25,516 bases of DNA from the NCBI GenBank assembly GCA_964404075.1, contig CAYOIM010000012.1, positions 1 to 25,516 of the forward strand. Direction: 5' to 3'. This document shows positions 14,378-21,848 of this stretch, piece after piece (position 1 is the first letter of the stretch; every line of letters starts with the position of its first letter). The notes under the pieces were generated by a model, which saw nothing but the letters and a program-made list of their open reading frames with translations, made no database searches and had not been told where the DNA came from. Origin of the DNA: CAYTED01 sp964404075. GTDB lineage: Bacteria; Patescibacteriota; Minisyncoccia; Moranbacterales; UBA1568. The position numbers were made by a program, and so were the translations under genes.

Positions 14378-15247
14378 TTACTCCATGCGGATGAGCCCGC
14401 CATACGATAGAACGCCAATCGAAGGATCCTTCTCGAGCAACGCGTCGAGGAGCGCATTCATCCCGATCGAATCACTCGCGAGATGACCGCAATAAATGAG
14501 GTTGAGCCCCATCTCTTTCGCCATGGCGAAATACTCTTCGCTGAAATGCGGACAAAGAATGGTGTTGATACCGGAATGAGCCAGAGCCCGTATCATGGAT
14601 GGATCACTCTCCTGGCCACCGATAAATTCAGAGAGTGCGATGCGCCCCAGCGGCGAAGCGAGTTCTCCGAGAGCGATGAACGGACCATTCCCACGACTCT
14701 CCGCTTCTCGGTATTCGAAAATTTCCAGAAGCACCCGCAACGCGTCACCGAGCGTTCCCGCGGAGATCGGCGCGAGTTTCCGGGAGAGCACCCGCACCAT
14801 GGCATTGTCCGCGAGCGTATGAATAGTGCAAACACGCATACCGACGAGTTTCGCCATCTGTTCCTCGCGAAAAAAATTGCTCCCGCTCAATTCTCTCCGC
14901 AGTTTTTCACGAGAAATTTCGAGCGCGCTTCGCACAGCGCTGGGATCGACGCCATATGAAGACATATTGTCTCCCTGTTGCAAGAGCATATCAGGCAACC
15001 CTGCGGCCGTTCTCCCGATCGGGTGATGTGTCAGAATGAGGTCGCACCCCCGATTTTTAGCGAAAAAAATATCAAACGGGGTGCAATCAATCATGGCGGC
15101 AACCTTGCGAATCGGCTTTGACGCATCGGCACCGAAAACGATCCCACTGTCGGGGTATTCCTGCGTTTCGGATATTTCCCGCGGTTTCAAATCGCATTGC
15201 CTCCCGATATCGAGAAAAAGAGACAACGCTTCATTCAGGGTTATCAT
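14378..15247 (-). CDS. NIF3/YbgI-family dinuclear metal protein
   Basis: The 289-aa product has the family hallmarks: AAMIDCTP (residues 50-57), DLILTHHPIG (69-78) with the His74-His75 metal pair, and near the C-terminus NLIYCGHLASDSIGM with a further His plus Asp (many homologues have Glu at the last ligand). NIF3 proteins form hexamers with a two-metal centre; they are often annotated as GTP cyclohydrolase 1 type 2, but the true reaction is unsettled. The ATG at 15247 follows the PaaK-like stop by 12 bases and its own stop is 11 bases before the M16 start, so it is firmly inside the operon. A weak AGAG lies about 10 bases before the start. Confidence 0.9.
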   Translation of the reverse strand: MITLNEALSLFLDIGRQCDLKPREISETQEYPDSGIVFGADASKPIRKVAAMIDCTPFDIFFAKNRGCDLILTHHPIGRTAAGLPDMLLQQGDNMSSYGVDPSAVRSALEISREKLRRELSGSNFFREEQMAKLVGMRVCTIHTLADNAMVRVLSRKLAPISAGTLGDALRVLLEIFEYREAESRGNGPFIALGELASPLGRIALSEFIGGQESDPSMIRALAHSGINTILCPHFSEEYFAMAKEMGLNLIYCGHLASDSIGMNALLDALLEKDPSIGVLSYGGLIRME

Positions 15248-15259
15248 ATATTCGATCTC

Positions 15260-16981
15260 TTACTTACGGATATACCGATGCTTGACGGAACGGGGTGAAG
15301 TGAGCGGGCTCTGCTCGAAAGGACCAGTGCCGAACGAAAAGAAGCCGATATCGAGATTCGCCGAAGCGAGCTTGTCCGAAACCAATTCCCCATACCCCGT
15401 CGAATACTGGAGGAGGAGCTTCTTGAACAGTTTCTTCAAACTCGCTTCTTCAGATTTTTTCAGGGTGACCCCCTCCTTCAGTTCAAATTCAAAACCCAGA
15501 CGATGCGTCTTCGTGAGACACATGATGAAGGCGGCGACACGAGAAAATTCAGCGTGATCCGCGAGAAGCTCCTCGATATCGGCCGGAAAGATATTCGCGC
15601 CATCAATCGAAATCGTCCCGTCGGATCGACCGTAAATATAGAAGAAGGGAAGTTTCAAGTACCGGGTCGGGTCGAGTGACAGCGCCTTTTCGATAAGCGG
15701 AAAATCGATACCGACATCGCGCAGGGCTCGGAATATGTCCTGATACTTTACTCGACCCCGCTCATCCTGGATATTGTACCGGACCCGCGGTAATGCCGTC
15801 CCCGGAACAATGGATGTCGTAGCGAGTTCCGTAACCATGCGGGAACCATCATACTCGCGAATAATTTCCTCATTGAAATACATGGTCGGGTCATACTGGA
15901 AAAACATGGGGAGACGGCGATCCACGGTAATATCCGTCTTGAAAATACGGAGGAAAATCTGACGAACTGACTCCTTGTCCTTCGGCATGAGGAGCGCCGG
16001 GTCGGTGACTTTCGGAAAATACCGGGCTATCATCTGCTCCGCCTTGATCGGATCATCATAGTAGGTCTGATAGACATGCATGATCCGTCTGATCGTCACG
16101 GTCAATTCATTCTCCATGCCCTCGCCAAGGCCGATATCCGTCGAACCGAAAGCGGAAAACACTTTCGCCTGCTCGCCGAGATACTCCTTCAGATGGAGTC
16201 GCCACTCCTCGATGAACCCCTCCCCACCCGAAAGGACATCGACATGCCATTCATCCCAGTTGAAACCGCGATTCGCGCCCTCTTCAAAAAGATGCGCAAG
16301 AAATGGCGGGTATCCAGCGATGAGGTATTGTTCCCCCTTCCCAAGCGAAGTCATCATTTCCAAAGTTTTCTCCAGATTGACGCCCACATTGATGACGCGC
16401 GCGATCCGAGTCGCCGATTTCGTGAAGTCGATAGCGGTCGGCCAGGTGCCGAATGCCCAACAATTCATGACCGTAACGGGAGTCTCTTCATACCGGTACG
16501 CATGACGCAAACCGAAATCGACATACCGCTCAAACCAGTTCTCATCCTCGAGCGAATGCACCCAGAGAGTTGATTTCCCCGAAGTTCCCGCACTCTCATA
16601 GAGAGTGCCATGGATCGGGAGAAGCCCCCCCACGCAACGCTCTGCGAGAGTATACTTGTGAGCGTATGACTCCTTACTCGTCACGGGCACCATCTGATGA
16701 AAACCGTGGAATGACCGGGGAAGCGCGACCCCCGGATACCCGCACCAATCCATGAGAGCCGGCGTCATCGGAAGTACTTTCCGAAACCGCCTCACGATAA
16801 TCTTCTCCGAAAGTTTCTCGATGCATTCCGGACGAATCGTAGCCGCGACGACAAGCATCAGTCGCGGAGTTTTCCACAGATGCAGAAGCGCCTTTTCGAT
16901 CATTCCGACGGGCAAAGGAAATCGCATGGCATACCACGCATTGAGGAGAAAGACCCCTGTCTTGACGAGCATCTTTTTCAT
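15260..16981 (-). CDS. PaaK-like adenylate-forming ligase (acyl-CoA ligase family)
   Basis: This 573-aa protein carries the motifs of the ANL superfamily, closest in style to phenylacetate-CoA ligase/F390 synthetase. They are the phosphate-binding loop YESAGTSGKSTLW (128-140), the GYPPFLAHL helix (223-231), SGGEG (251-255), SAFGSTDIGLGEG (276-288, with Asp where many members have Glu) and YGRSDGTISIDGANIFPADI (450-469). Such enzymes activate a carboxylate with ATP to an acyl-AMP and pass it to CoA or another thiol; the substrate is not evident. It is longer than the usual 430-aa PaaK, with an N-terminal hydrophobic/amphipathic stretch (about 5-50) that may dock on membranes. It follows the patatin-like gene; a possible internal -10 (TATACT, 17019-17014) could also drive it. 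The Shine-Dalgarno is weak. Confidence 0.85.
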   Translation of the reverse strand: MKKMLVKTGVFLLNAWYAMRFPLPVGMIEKALLHLWKTPRLMLVVAATIRPECIEKLSEKIIVRRFRKVLPMTPALMDWCGYPGVALPRSFHGFHQMVPVTSKESYAHKYTLAERCVGGLLPIHGTLYESAGTSGKSTLWVHSLEDENWFERYVDFGLRHAYRYEETPVTVMNCWAFGTWPTAIDFTKSATRIARVINVGVNLEKTLEMMTSLGKGEQYLIAGYPPFLAHLFEEGANRGFNWDEWHVDVLSGGEGFIEEWRLHLKEYLGEQAKVFSAFGSTDIGLGEGMENELTVTIRRIMHVYQTYYDDPIKAEQMIARYFPKVTDPALLMPKDKESVRQIFLRIFKTDITVDRRLPMFFQYDPTMYFNEEIIREYDGSRMVTELATTSIVPGTALPRVRYNIQDERGRVKYQDIFRALRDVGIDFPLIEKALSLDPTRYLKLPFFYIYGRSDGTISIDGANIFPADIEELLADHAEFSRVAAFIMCLTKTHRLGFEFELKEGVTLKKSEEASLKKLFKKLLLQYSTGYGELVSDKLASANLDIGFFSFGTGPFEQSPLTSPRSVKHRYIRK

Positions 16982-17033
16982 ATTTTTACCATTACTCTGA
17001 AGAGACCAATTCCAGTATAAAGCAAAATGCCAT

Positions 17034-17840
17034 TCATTCCCACTGCGCGATACTTATCCGAGCGGTCTGTTCTCCGAGAAGCAGATACTTCGACAGCACA
17101 TCTCCTTCCCATATAGCTTCATTCCCTTCGACCGACACGATAATTTTCCGGGTAAGCGGCGGCACATAATCATCTGGACTCGCGAAAGGAAAATGGAGTT
17201 TGAGAAGCTTATTATAGACACCCACTGGCAATCCGAAAAAAGAAAGACCACTCCCCTCGATGCCGACATAGTGCGTCTCCGTCTCGGGCTTCACAGCGTA
17301 AATCACATCCTCCGGGGTTGCCACTGATACCTTACCGTCAAAATAAGGCTCCCCATACAAGACCTTTGGTCGAAAATACAAAGGAATCGAAATGCTCGCC
17401 CGAACGGCCTCATAAATCGATCCTGTATTGATAAGCACTGGCTCCACCGACGAGAGTCTCACCCTCGAAACAAGTACGGAAAATGGAATGACCGTCTGCG
17501 AGAAAACGGCAGCATGAGACAATTCCCGAATAACTGCCTCGATCTTATCCCCCCGGATAAGTCCATTCCAAAAATACGGATTGAAATCATTGAACAGGTC
17601 ACGCCGCCAATAATGCAAAATTGCCTTCGAAATATGCGAATAATCATACCCGAGTGCATACATCCCGCCTGCTAACGCCCCACCGGAAACAGCCACGAGC
17701 CGATCGATCTCGATATCATGCTCCCTATAATATGCATCGAGTACCCGAAGTACCCCGATAGCCGCCCCACCCATCTTCACGCCTCCCGCATCGAGAATGA
17801 GCGTGACTTTCCGTTTTTCTTTTTTCCTGTCATGTTTCAT
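17034..17840 (-). CDS. Patatin-like phospholipase
   Basis: From ATG 17840 the product is 268 aa (a GTG eight codons earlier is open but would overlap the -10 element). It has the glycine-rich oxyanion loop DAGGVKMGGAAIGVL (residues 17-31), the nucleophile elbow AVSGGALAG with Ser52, and the partner aspartate in FDGK (Asp168), so the Ser-Asp dyad looks intact. The elbow is V-S-G-G instead of the common G-T-S-A-G. The start is very basic (KHDRKKEKRK), suggesting contact with anionic membranes. Patatins hydrolyse acyl esters of phospholipids; the actual substrate is unknown. It is first in the minus-strand run with the PaaK-like, NIF3 and M16 genes and divergent from the ThiF-like gene. A lipase followed by an acyl-activating ligase could release a fatty acid and activate it (inference). 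Confidence 0.9.
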   Translation of the reverse strand: MKHDRKKEKRKVTLILDAGGVKMGGAAIGVLRVLDAYYREHDIEIDRLVAVSGGALAGGMYALGYDYSHISKAILHYWRRDLFNDFNPYFWNGLIRGDKIEAVIRELSHAAVFSQTVIPFSVLVSRVRLSSVEPVLINTGSIYEAVRASISIPLYFRPKVLYGEPYFDGKVSVATPEDVIYAVKPETETHYVGIEGSGLSFFGLPVGVYNKLLKLHFPFASPDDYVPPLTRKIIVSVEGNEAIWEGDVLSKYLLLGEQTARISIAQWE

Positions 17841-17852
17841 AGTTATGAATCC

Positions 17853-17858
17853 ATTATA
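17853..17858 (-). promoter_or_regulatory. -10 element of the patatin-like operon, nearly leaderless start
   Basis: A perfect TATAAT (17858-17853, minus) ends only 12 bases before the ATG at 17840, so transcription should begin about 5-6 bases before the start codon. No good -35 is seen and no Shine-Dalgarno could fit. Confidence 0.6.
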
Positions 17859-17888
17859 CAACACCTCAAAGAAATGCTACTATAGGGG

Positions 17889-17894
17889 CATAAT
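17889..17894 (+). promoter_or_regulatory. Candidate -10 element of the ThiF-like gene
   Basis: CATAAT lies 18 bases before the ATG at 17913, predicting a leader of about 10-12 bases. An alternative extended -10, TGC-TACTAT, lies 12 bases further upstream (17875-17883). No Shine-Dalgarno precedes the ATG (AACACCT). The divergent -10 elements are about 30 bases apart. Confidence 0.4.
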
Positions 17895-17912
17895 AAATAA
17901 GCAATAACACCT

Positions 17913-18749
17913 ATGGAAAAACAAGAGCCATCATACTACGACCTCCTCACCCTACGCAATATCGAGTATATCGATCCCGTCGTGCAGGAGAAGATACAAA
18001 ACACCCGCCTCCTCATCGCCGGCTGCGGCATGGGGAGTTCTTTCGCCATCTGCGCCGCCCGCATGGGATTCACGAAATTTCTTCTCGCGGACGGCGACAC
18101 GGTCAATATCCACAATCTCAACCGCCAGTTTTACGACAAGGACGATATCGGCATCAACAAGGCAATCGCTCTCGCACGGCATATCAGAGCTATCAATCCG
18201 GAGGCGGATATCGAGGAAATCCCCGAATACCTCACGGAAATCAATGTGCCGGGTATCGTCTCACGCGCCGATTTCGTCTTCGACACGATCGACTTCCTCG
18301 CGCTCGAAGCCATCGCCACGGTCCATGACGAATGTGAGAAACAGCAGAAACCCCGCATCACAGCCTTCAATGTCGGATTCGACGGCGGTGCCGTCTATTT
18401 TCCCATCGGTTGCCCCGTCACTTTCCGGCAAGTGTTCGGTCTGCCGAGCGAGGGTTCCGTCGCACATTTCAGCTACACGGAATCCTTCGGCCGTGTCGTC
18501 CAGCGCCTGGCGAAATACACCGACCCCAGCGTCATCAAAGCAGTCTCGAAGGCGCTTACCGTCATGGAAGATGGCACGCCCTGCCCAGCCTCGCAAGTCG
18601 CACCGGGATCATTCGGCACCGCGAATCTCGTCGGCACCATGATGTATCGAATCTTGGCCGGACTCCCCGTCACCACCGCACCTGACTTCATCACTGGCAA
18701 TGCACATACTCTCCTCTCCTCTCCGGGCATCAACCTTCTTGACCCCTGA
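17913..18749 (+). CDS. E1-like/ThiF-MoeB-HesA-family adenylating enzyme
   Basis: This is the only plus-strand protein gene in the window. The 278-aa product has a Rossmann ATP-binding core: IAGCGMGSS (residues 35-43), acidic pair ADGD (59-62), then HNLNRQF (67-73) with Lys83, the ATP and Mg contacts of E1-type enzymes. These enzymes adenylate a C-terminal carboxylate of a ubiquitin-like protein or a peptide. The CxxC zinc knuckles of MoeB/ThiF are absent. A Cys in GTPCPASQVAPGSFG (Cys224) sits near where a catalytic thiol could be, but that is unproven; the segment up to MYRILAG looks like the usual E1 dimer helix. No ThiS/MoaD-like partner gene is in the window. It is divergent from the patatin/PaaK-like operon and convergent with the DEAD-box gene, sharing the terminator at 18752-18782. 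Confidence 0.9.
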   Translation: MEKQEPSYYDLLTLRNIEYIDPVVQEKIQNTRLLIAGCGMGSSFAICAARMGFTKFLLADGDTVNIHNLNRQFYDKDDIGINKAIALARHIRAINPEADIEEIPEYLTEINVPGIVSRADFVFDTIDFLALEAIATVHDECEKQQKPRITAFNVGFDGGAVYFPIGCPVTFRQVFGLPSEGSVAHFSYTESFGRVVQRLAKYTDPSVIKAVSKALTVMEDGTPCPASQVAPGSFGTANLVGTMMYRILAGLPVTTAPDFITGNAHTLLSSPGINLLDP

Positions 18750-18751
18750 GC

Positions 18752-18782
18752 AAAAAAGCACCCGTCACATGAGGGTGCTTTT
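18752..18782 (+). terminator. Bidirectional terminator between convergent genes
   Basis: The stem GCACCC/GGGTGC (18758-18763 with 18773-18778) has TTTT on the plus side (18779-18782) and a six-base T-run on the minus side. It serves both the ThiF-like gene (stop at 18749) and the helicase gene (stop at 18805). Confidence 0.88.
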
Positions 18783-18804
18783 CTCTTGCAATCGCTCAGC
18801 AATT

Positions 18805-20031
18805 TTAATCGACGAAGGTAAGCGCGATACCAGATTTATTCCCACGACCGGTACGACCGATCCGATGCACATAGTCATCGTAAGTTTCTGGCACTTCATA
18901 ATTGATCACATGGGTCACATCGGGAATATCGAGTCCGCGGGCGGCGACATCGGTCGCGACGAGGATGGTAATCTTGTCATCACGAAAGTTTTTGAGCGCC
19001 CGTTCACGTTTGCCCTGCGTCTTGTCCCCGTGAATGGCATCCGATTTGAAACCGCGGCGTTCGAGATTGACCGCGAGTTTCTCCACACCATGCTTGGTCC
19101 GACCGAAAATGAGCACCTTCTTGCATTCCGGCTGATTGAGAATATCATGAAGCCGCTCGATCTTGTCCTCACCCGGCTTCAACCGCACGATATCCTGATC
19201 GACATTTTCCGCCGTCGCACGAGTCTTCACCTCAATACGCACCGGGTCATTGAGAAACTTCTGAGAAAGCTCCATAATTTCCCGTGGCATCGTCGCCGAG
19301 AAAAACAGTGACTGCCGCTGTGGCATGAGGATATCGATGAGAAACTTGATATCCTTCACGAATCCCATGTCGAGCATGCGATCGACTTCATCAAGCACGA
19401 CATTGTTGAACTTCGAGAGGTCGAGCAGACCCCGCTCCTCTACATCCTTCAACCGTCCCGGTGTCCCGATGACGAAACTCGGAAAAGCCGCGAGATCCCT
19501 CGCCTGCTGACGGATACTCGCCCCGCCGATCACGATCGCGGAACGCAGACCGGATCCCCTGGAGAAATCACGGAACTCATCGTCGATCTGGGTCGCGAGC
19601 TCACGCGTCGGCACGACGATGAGAATGCGTTCCGTCTTCTTCTTGTGAAATGCTTTGTTGATGAGCGGGATGAGGAATGCGGCTGTCTTGCCGGTACCGG
19701 TATTGGCGATGCCGATGACATCGCGACCATTGAGGATATGCGGAATAGCCCCATCCTGAATCGGTGTCGGGTGCACATAATCGCGTGCCACGATATTCGC
19801 CTTCAGCTTTTCATGAATGGCGAAATCAGTGAAGAGGTGCTTCGGATCATACGGCTTGGTCTCCTCCACCTTGATCGCCTTCTTCACGAATTGCGTGAAA
19901 TCGATATGCTCCTTGCGACGACTTCCACCACTTTTCCCCCCACGACGAGGAGTACCACCCTGAAAACGACTTCCACCGGTCGATCCGCCACGACTGAAGG
20001 GGCGTTTCGCCCCGCTTCCTGTCCGACTCAT
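18805..20031 (-). CDS. DEAD-box RNA helicase (DEVD variant), RhlE/CshA-like
   Basis: The start at ATG 20031 (408 aa) is set by AGGAGG 4 bases upstream; another ATG seven codons earlier (20052) has only a weak site. After an arginine/glycine-rich N-terminus (residues 1-40) come the helicase motifs: Q motif (PTPIQDGAIP), Walker A (ANTGTGKT, 109-116), PTRELA, GTPGRL, DEVD (214-217, instead of DEAD), SAT (245-247) and HRIGRTGR near the end. The protein stops soon after motif VI, so the RNA-binding region is the N-terminal basic tail rather than a C-terminal one. Such ATP-driven helicases unwind short RNA duplexes in ribosome assembly, mRNA decay and cold adaptation. A strong promoter and a leader of about 120 bases precede it, which suggests post-transcriptional control. 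Confidence 0.95.
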   Translation of the reverse strand: MSRTGSGAKRPFSRGGSTGGSRFQGGTPRRGGKSGGSRRKEHIDFTQFVKKAIKVEETKPYDPKHLFTDFAIHEKLKANIVARDYVHPTPIQDGAIPHILNGRDVIGIANTGTGKTAAFLIPLINKAFHKKKTERILIVVPTRELATQIDDEFRDFSRGSGLRSAIVIGGASIRQQARDLAAFPSFVIGTPGRLKDVEERGLLDLSKFNNVVLDEVDRMLDMGFVKDIKFLIDILMPQRQSLFFSATMPREIMELSQKFLNDPVRIEVKTRATAENVDQDIVRLKPGEDKIERLHDILNQPECKKVLIFGRTKHGVEKLAVNLERRGFKSDAIHGDKTQGKRERALKNFRDDKITILVATDVAARGLDIPDVTHVINYEVPETYDDYVHRIGRTGRGNKSGIALTFVD

Positions 20032-20154
20032 CCTCCCTCCTTTGCTGAACATAGTGTTCTTCTCTTAGATAAATTATGCCGTTCCAAACCTCCCTCTTTC
20101 TTACGGCAGTACCCAAGAGAAAAGTTGAGTTCTCAGATGATCCAAGAACAATGG
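20032..20154 (-). promoter_or_regulatory. Structured 5' leader of the helicase mRNA
   Basis: About 120 bases lie between the predicted transcript start and the ATG at 20031. By eye, stems form at 20117-20121/20130-20134 (GAGAA/TTCTC) and 20077-20082/20103-20108 (TGCCGT/ACGGCA, 20-base loop). The strong Shine-Dalgarno is at the distal end. This may be a temperature- or protein-responsive leader, like those of other helicase genes, but no known riboswitch is recognised. Confidence 0.4.
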
Positions 20155-20160
20155 ATTCCT

Positions 20161-20189
20161 ATTAAAGCAAACATTTTTGATTTTGTCAA
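20161..20189 (-). promoter_or_regulatory. Strong promoter of the helicase gene
   Basis: The minus strand carries a perfect TTGACA (20189-20184), a 17-base AT-rich spacer and TTTAAT (20166-20161). It is among the best consensus promoters in the window. Confidence 0.8.
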
Positions 20190-20210
20190 GACGGACGGAC
20201 GAAAACAGAA

Positions 20211-20230
20211 AACAAAAGAGGGCATCCTCT
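20211..20230 (-). terminator. Weak candidate terminator after the SurA-N-like gene
   Basis: On the minus strand the stem AGAGG-ATGC-CCTCT is followed by TTTTGTTTT. The stem has only 5 pairs and lies about 85 bases after the stop at 20315. The intervening 20231-20314 shows nothing recognisable apart from a seven-G run. Confidence 0.4.
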
Positions 20231-20314
20231 CCCATCTCTGTTCTCTCACACACTCCTCCGAGCAAACCGCTACCCCCCCAATTCCGATAACATCCCTTTT
20301 CCCCGTGACAACGC

Positions 20315-21085
20315 CTATTGTTTCTGTCCATCTCCCGTGGGAGCATTATTGGAAATCGGCGCCTCCGTATCGGTCGGTGATGTGATGACCGGTGCCGGTG
20401 CCGGCGCATAATCGACAAAGTAAGTGATTTGCGCTTTCGCTTTGGCATCCTTCACCCATTTTGACGCCGCCATATTGAATTTCTGACCCTTCAATTGTTC
20501 ACGGATCTGACTCCTGAAATCAGCATCGCTCGTCCCCTTCGGAGCGGTCGCCTTGGTCTGCGCCAGGTACTGATTCACATCATCATCCGTCACCTGAACC
20601 GAATTCCCGAGGAGCTGTTCCAGCTCTTTCTGCAAAATGATCTGATCGCGGAAATCCGCTTCGGTCATTCCTTGCTGTTCCAACGCCAAGGCGAGCGTTC
20701 CGCCCTGCTTCGTGACCTGCTCCGTCACCGATGCCACTTCCTTATCGACATCCGATGGACTCACCACTATCTTGGCCTTTTTCGCGGCGGAAGCGATGAG
20801 TTGCTTTGTCACGACAGCATCGAGCGCCTGCTCACCGGACTTCTCCTCCAATTCACGGATGATACTCCACCGACTGATCGGTCGCCCGTCCACGGTCACC
20901 GCGACCAAGAAACCGCGAAGAGAATACAAAATGCCACAAACGGCGACGAAAACGACAAATACGACCAGTGATTTCTTATTTATTCTGGCCGTAAGGGTGG
21001 ATCGCTTCATGCGAGACATCTGCGATGTCGATCCCTCCGTACCCATCGCCTCAACCGACTTCACTTCTTCTTCCGTTGTTTCCAT
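20315..21085 (-). CDS. SurA-N-type membrane-anchored chaperone-like protein
   Basis: From ATG 21085 (METTEEEV...) the product is 256 aa; the longer in-frame reading runs through the promoter and is rejected. A hydrophilic cytoplasmic head (about 1-37) leads to one membrane helix (39-63) and an outside region. That region contains VDGRPISRWSIIRELEEKSG, VVTKQLIASAAKK and MTEADFRDQIILQKELEQLL, typical of the SurA/PrsA N-terminal chaperone fold. No parvulin (PPIC) domain follows; instead the protein ends in a Pro/Thr-rich tail (APAPAPVITSPTDTEAP). It probably binds unfolded exported proteins without isomerase activity. It is distinct from the complete parvulin protein at 6409-7461. It has its own promoter just upstream, downstream of the LolD-like gene. 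Confidence 0.85.
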   Translation of the reverse strand: METTEEEVKSVEAMGTEGSTSQMSRMKRSTLTARINKKSLVVFVVFVAVCGILYSLRGFLVAVTVDGRPISRWSIIRELEEKSGEQALDAVVTKQLIASAAKKAKIVVSPSDVDKEVASVTEQVTKQGGTLALALEQQGMTEADFRDQIILQKELEQLLGNSVQVTDDDVNQYLAQTKATAPKGTSDADFRSQIREQLKGQKFNMAASKWVKDAKAKAQITYFVDYAPAPAPVITSPTDTEAPISNNAPTGDGQKQ

Positions 21086-21112
21086 AATTCGCCCATCAAT
21101 GATTACCCTCCC

Positions 21113-21141
21113 AGTATAGCGAAAAAACGATTCCCTGTCGA
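21113..21141 (-). promoter_or_regulatory. Promoter of the SurA-N-like gene
   Basis: The minus strand reads TCGACA (21141-21136), a 17-base spacer, TATACT (21118-21113), with a leader of about 20 bases before the ATG at 21085. It sits in the gap after the exporter operon, which has no terminator of its own. Confidence 0.72.
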
Positions 21142-21172
21142 AAAAACCGGGATCTGCGGCATATCGCATGAC

Positions 21173-21838
21173 TCATTCCGATGACAACACCCCGTCCTTC
21201 ATGGAGATAACCCGGTCGACGAAGCGAACATCATCATGCTCATGCGTCACCATGACAATTGTCTGACCGAATTCCTTGTTCAGTCGACGAAAAAGCTCGA
21301 GCACCACCCGCGCCGAAGCGCTGTCCAGGTTGGCGGTCGGCTCATCGGCAAACAGGATCTTCGGACTATTGATAAGCGCCCGGGCGATCGCCACCCTCTG
21401 CTGTTCCCCGCCAGAAAGTTCATGCGGATAATAGGCAAGTCGCTGTTCGAGACCGACAAGATTCAACAATTCCATGGAGCGCTCCCGATATTCCTCTGCG
21501 TCCTCCCCTTTCGCCATCGCCGGAATGAACACATTCTCCAATGCATTCAACTCGCTGATGAGCGCGTATTCCTGAAAGACATACCCGAGATGCTCCAATC
21601 GGAACCGCACCCGTTCCGCATCGGAGAGGGCGAGCACATCGACCGAATCGATAGACATGACCCCTTCGGTCGGCGTATCGATGAGACTCAGCTGATGGAG
21701 GAGGGTGGACTTCCCACTCCCGCTCCGCCCCATGATCGCGACGAATTCTCCCTGCGCGATATCGAATGAAACACCTCGGAGCGCAAGGGTCGGGACTTTC
21801 CCTGGATAGGTTTTCTTCAGATTTTCAACATGAATCAT
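21173..21838 (-). CDS. ABC transporter ATPase, LolD/MacB type
   Basis: From ATG 21838 the protein is 221 aa. Walker A is GRSGSGKST (37-45), the Q-loop is VFQEYAL, the signature is LSGGEQQRVAIARAL, Walker B is ILFADEP, and the H-loop is VTHEHDD. Together with the preceding FtsX-like permease (10 bases away) and the MacA-like adaptor, this is a MacAB/LolCDE-type mechanotransmission exporter. ATP hydrolysis in the cytoplasm would drive conformational changes in the outer domain of the permease. In an organism probably lacking a classical outer membrane it may export peptides or toxins, or act on lipoproteins or cell wall enzymes; the substrate is unknown. There is no Shine-Dalgarno (CAGACCGT precedes), so coupling to the permease gene is likely. 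Confidence 0.94.
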   Translation of the reverse strand: MIHVENLKKTYPGKVPTLALRGVSFDIAQGEFVAIMGRSGSGKSTLLHQLSLIDTPTEGVMSIDSVDVLALSDAERVRFRLEHLGYVFQEYALISELNALENVFIPAMAKGEDAEEYRERSMELLNLVGLEQRLAYYPHELSGGEQQRVAIARALINSPKILFADEPTANLDSASARVVLELFRRLNKEFGQTIVMVTHEHDDVRFVDRVISMKDGVLSSE

Positions 21839-21848
21839 ACGGTCTGTC

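Noticed and set aside
1483..18749. UGA recoded as glycine (Gracilibacteria-type code)
   Set aside because: TGA ends several genes exactly where families should end (for example at 18747-18749 and 17036-17034) and terminators follow; no in-frame TGA is needed in any gene.
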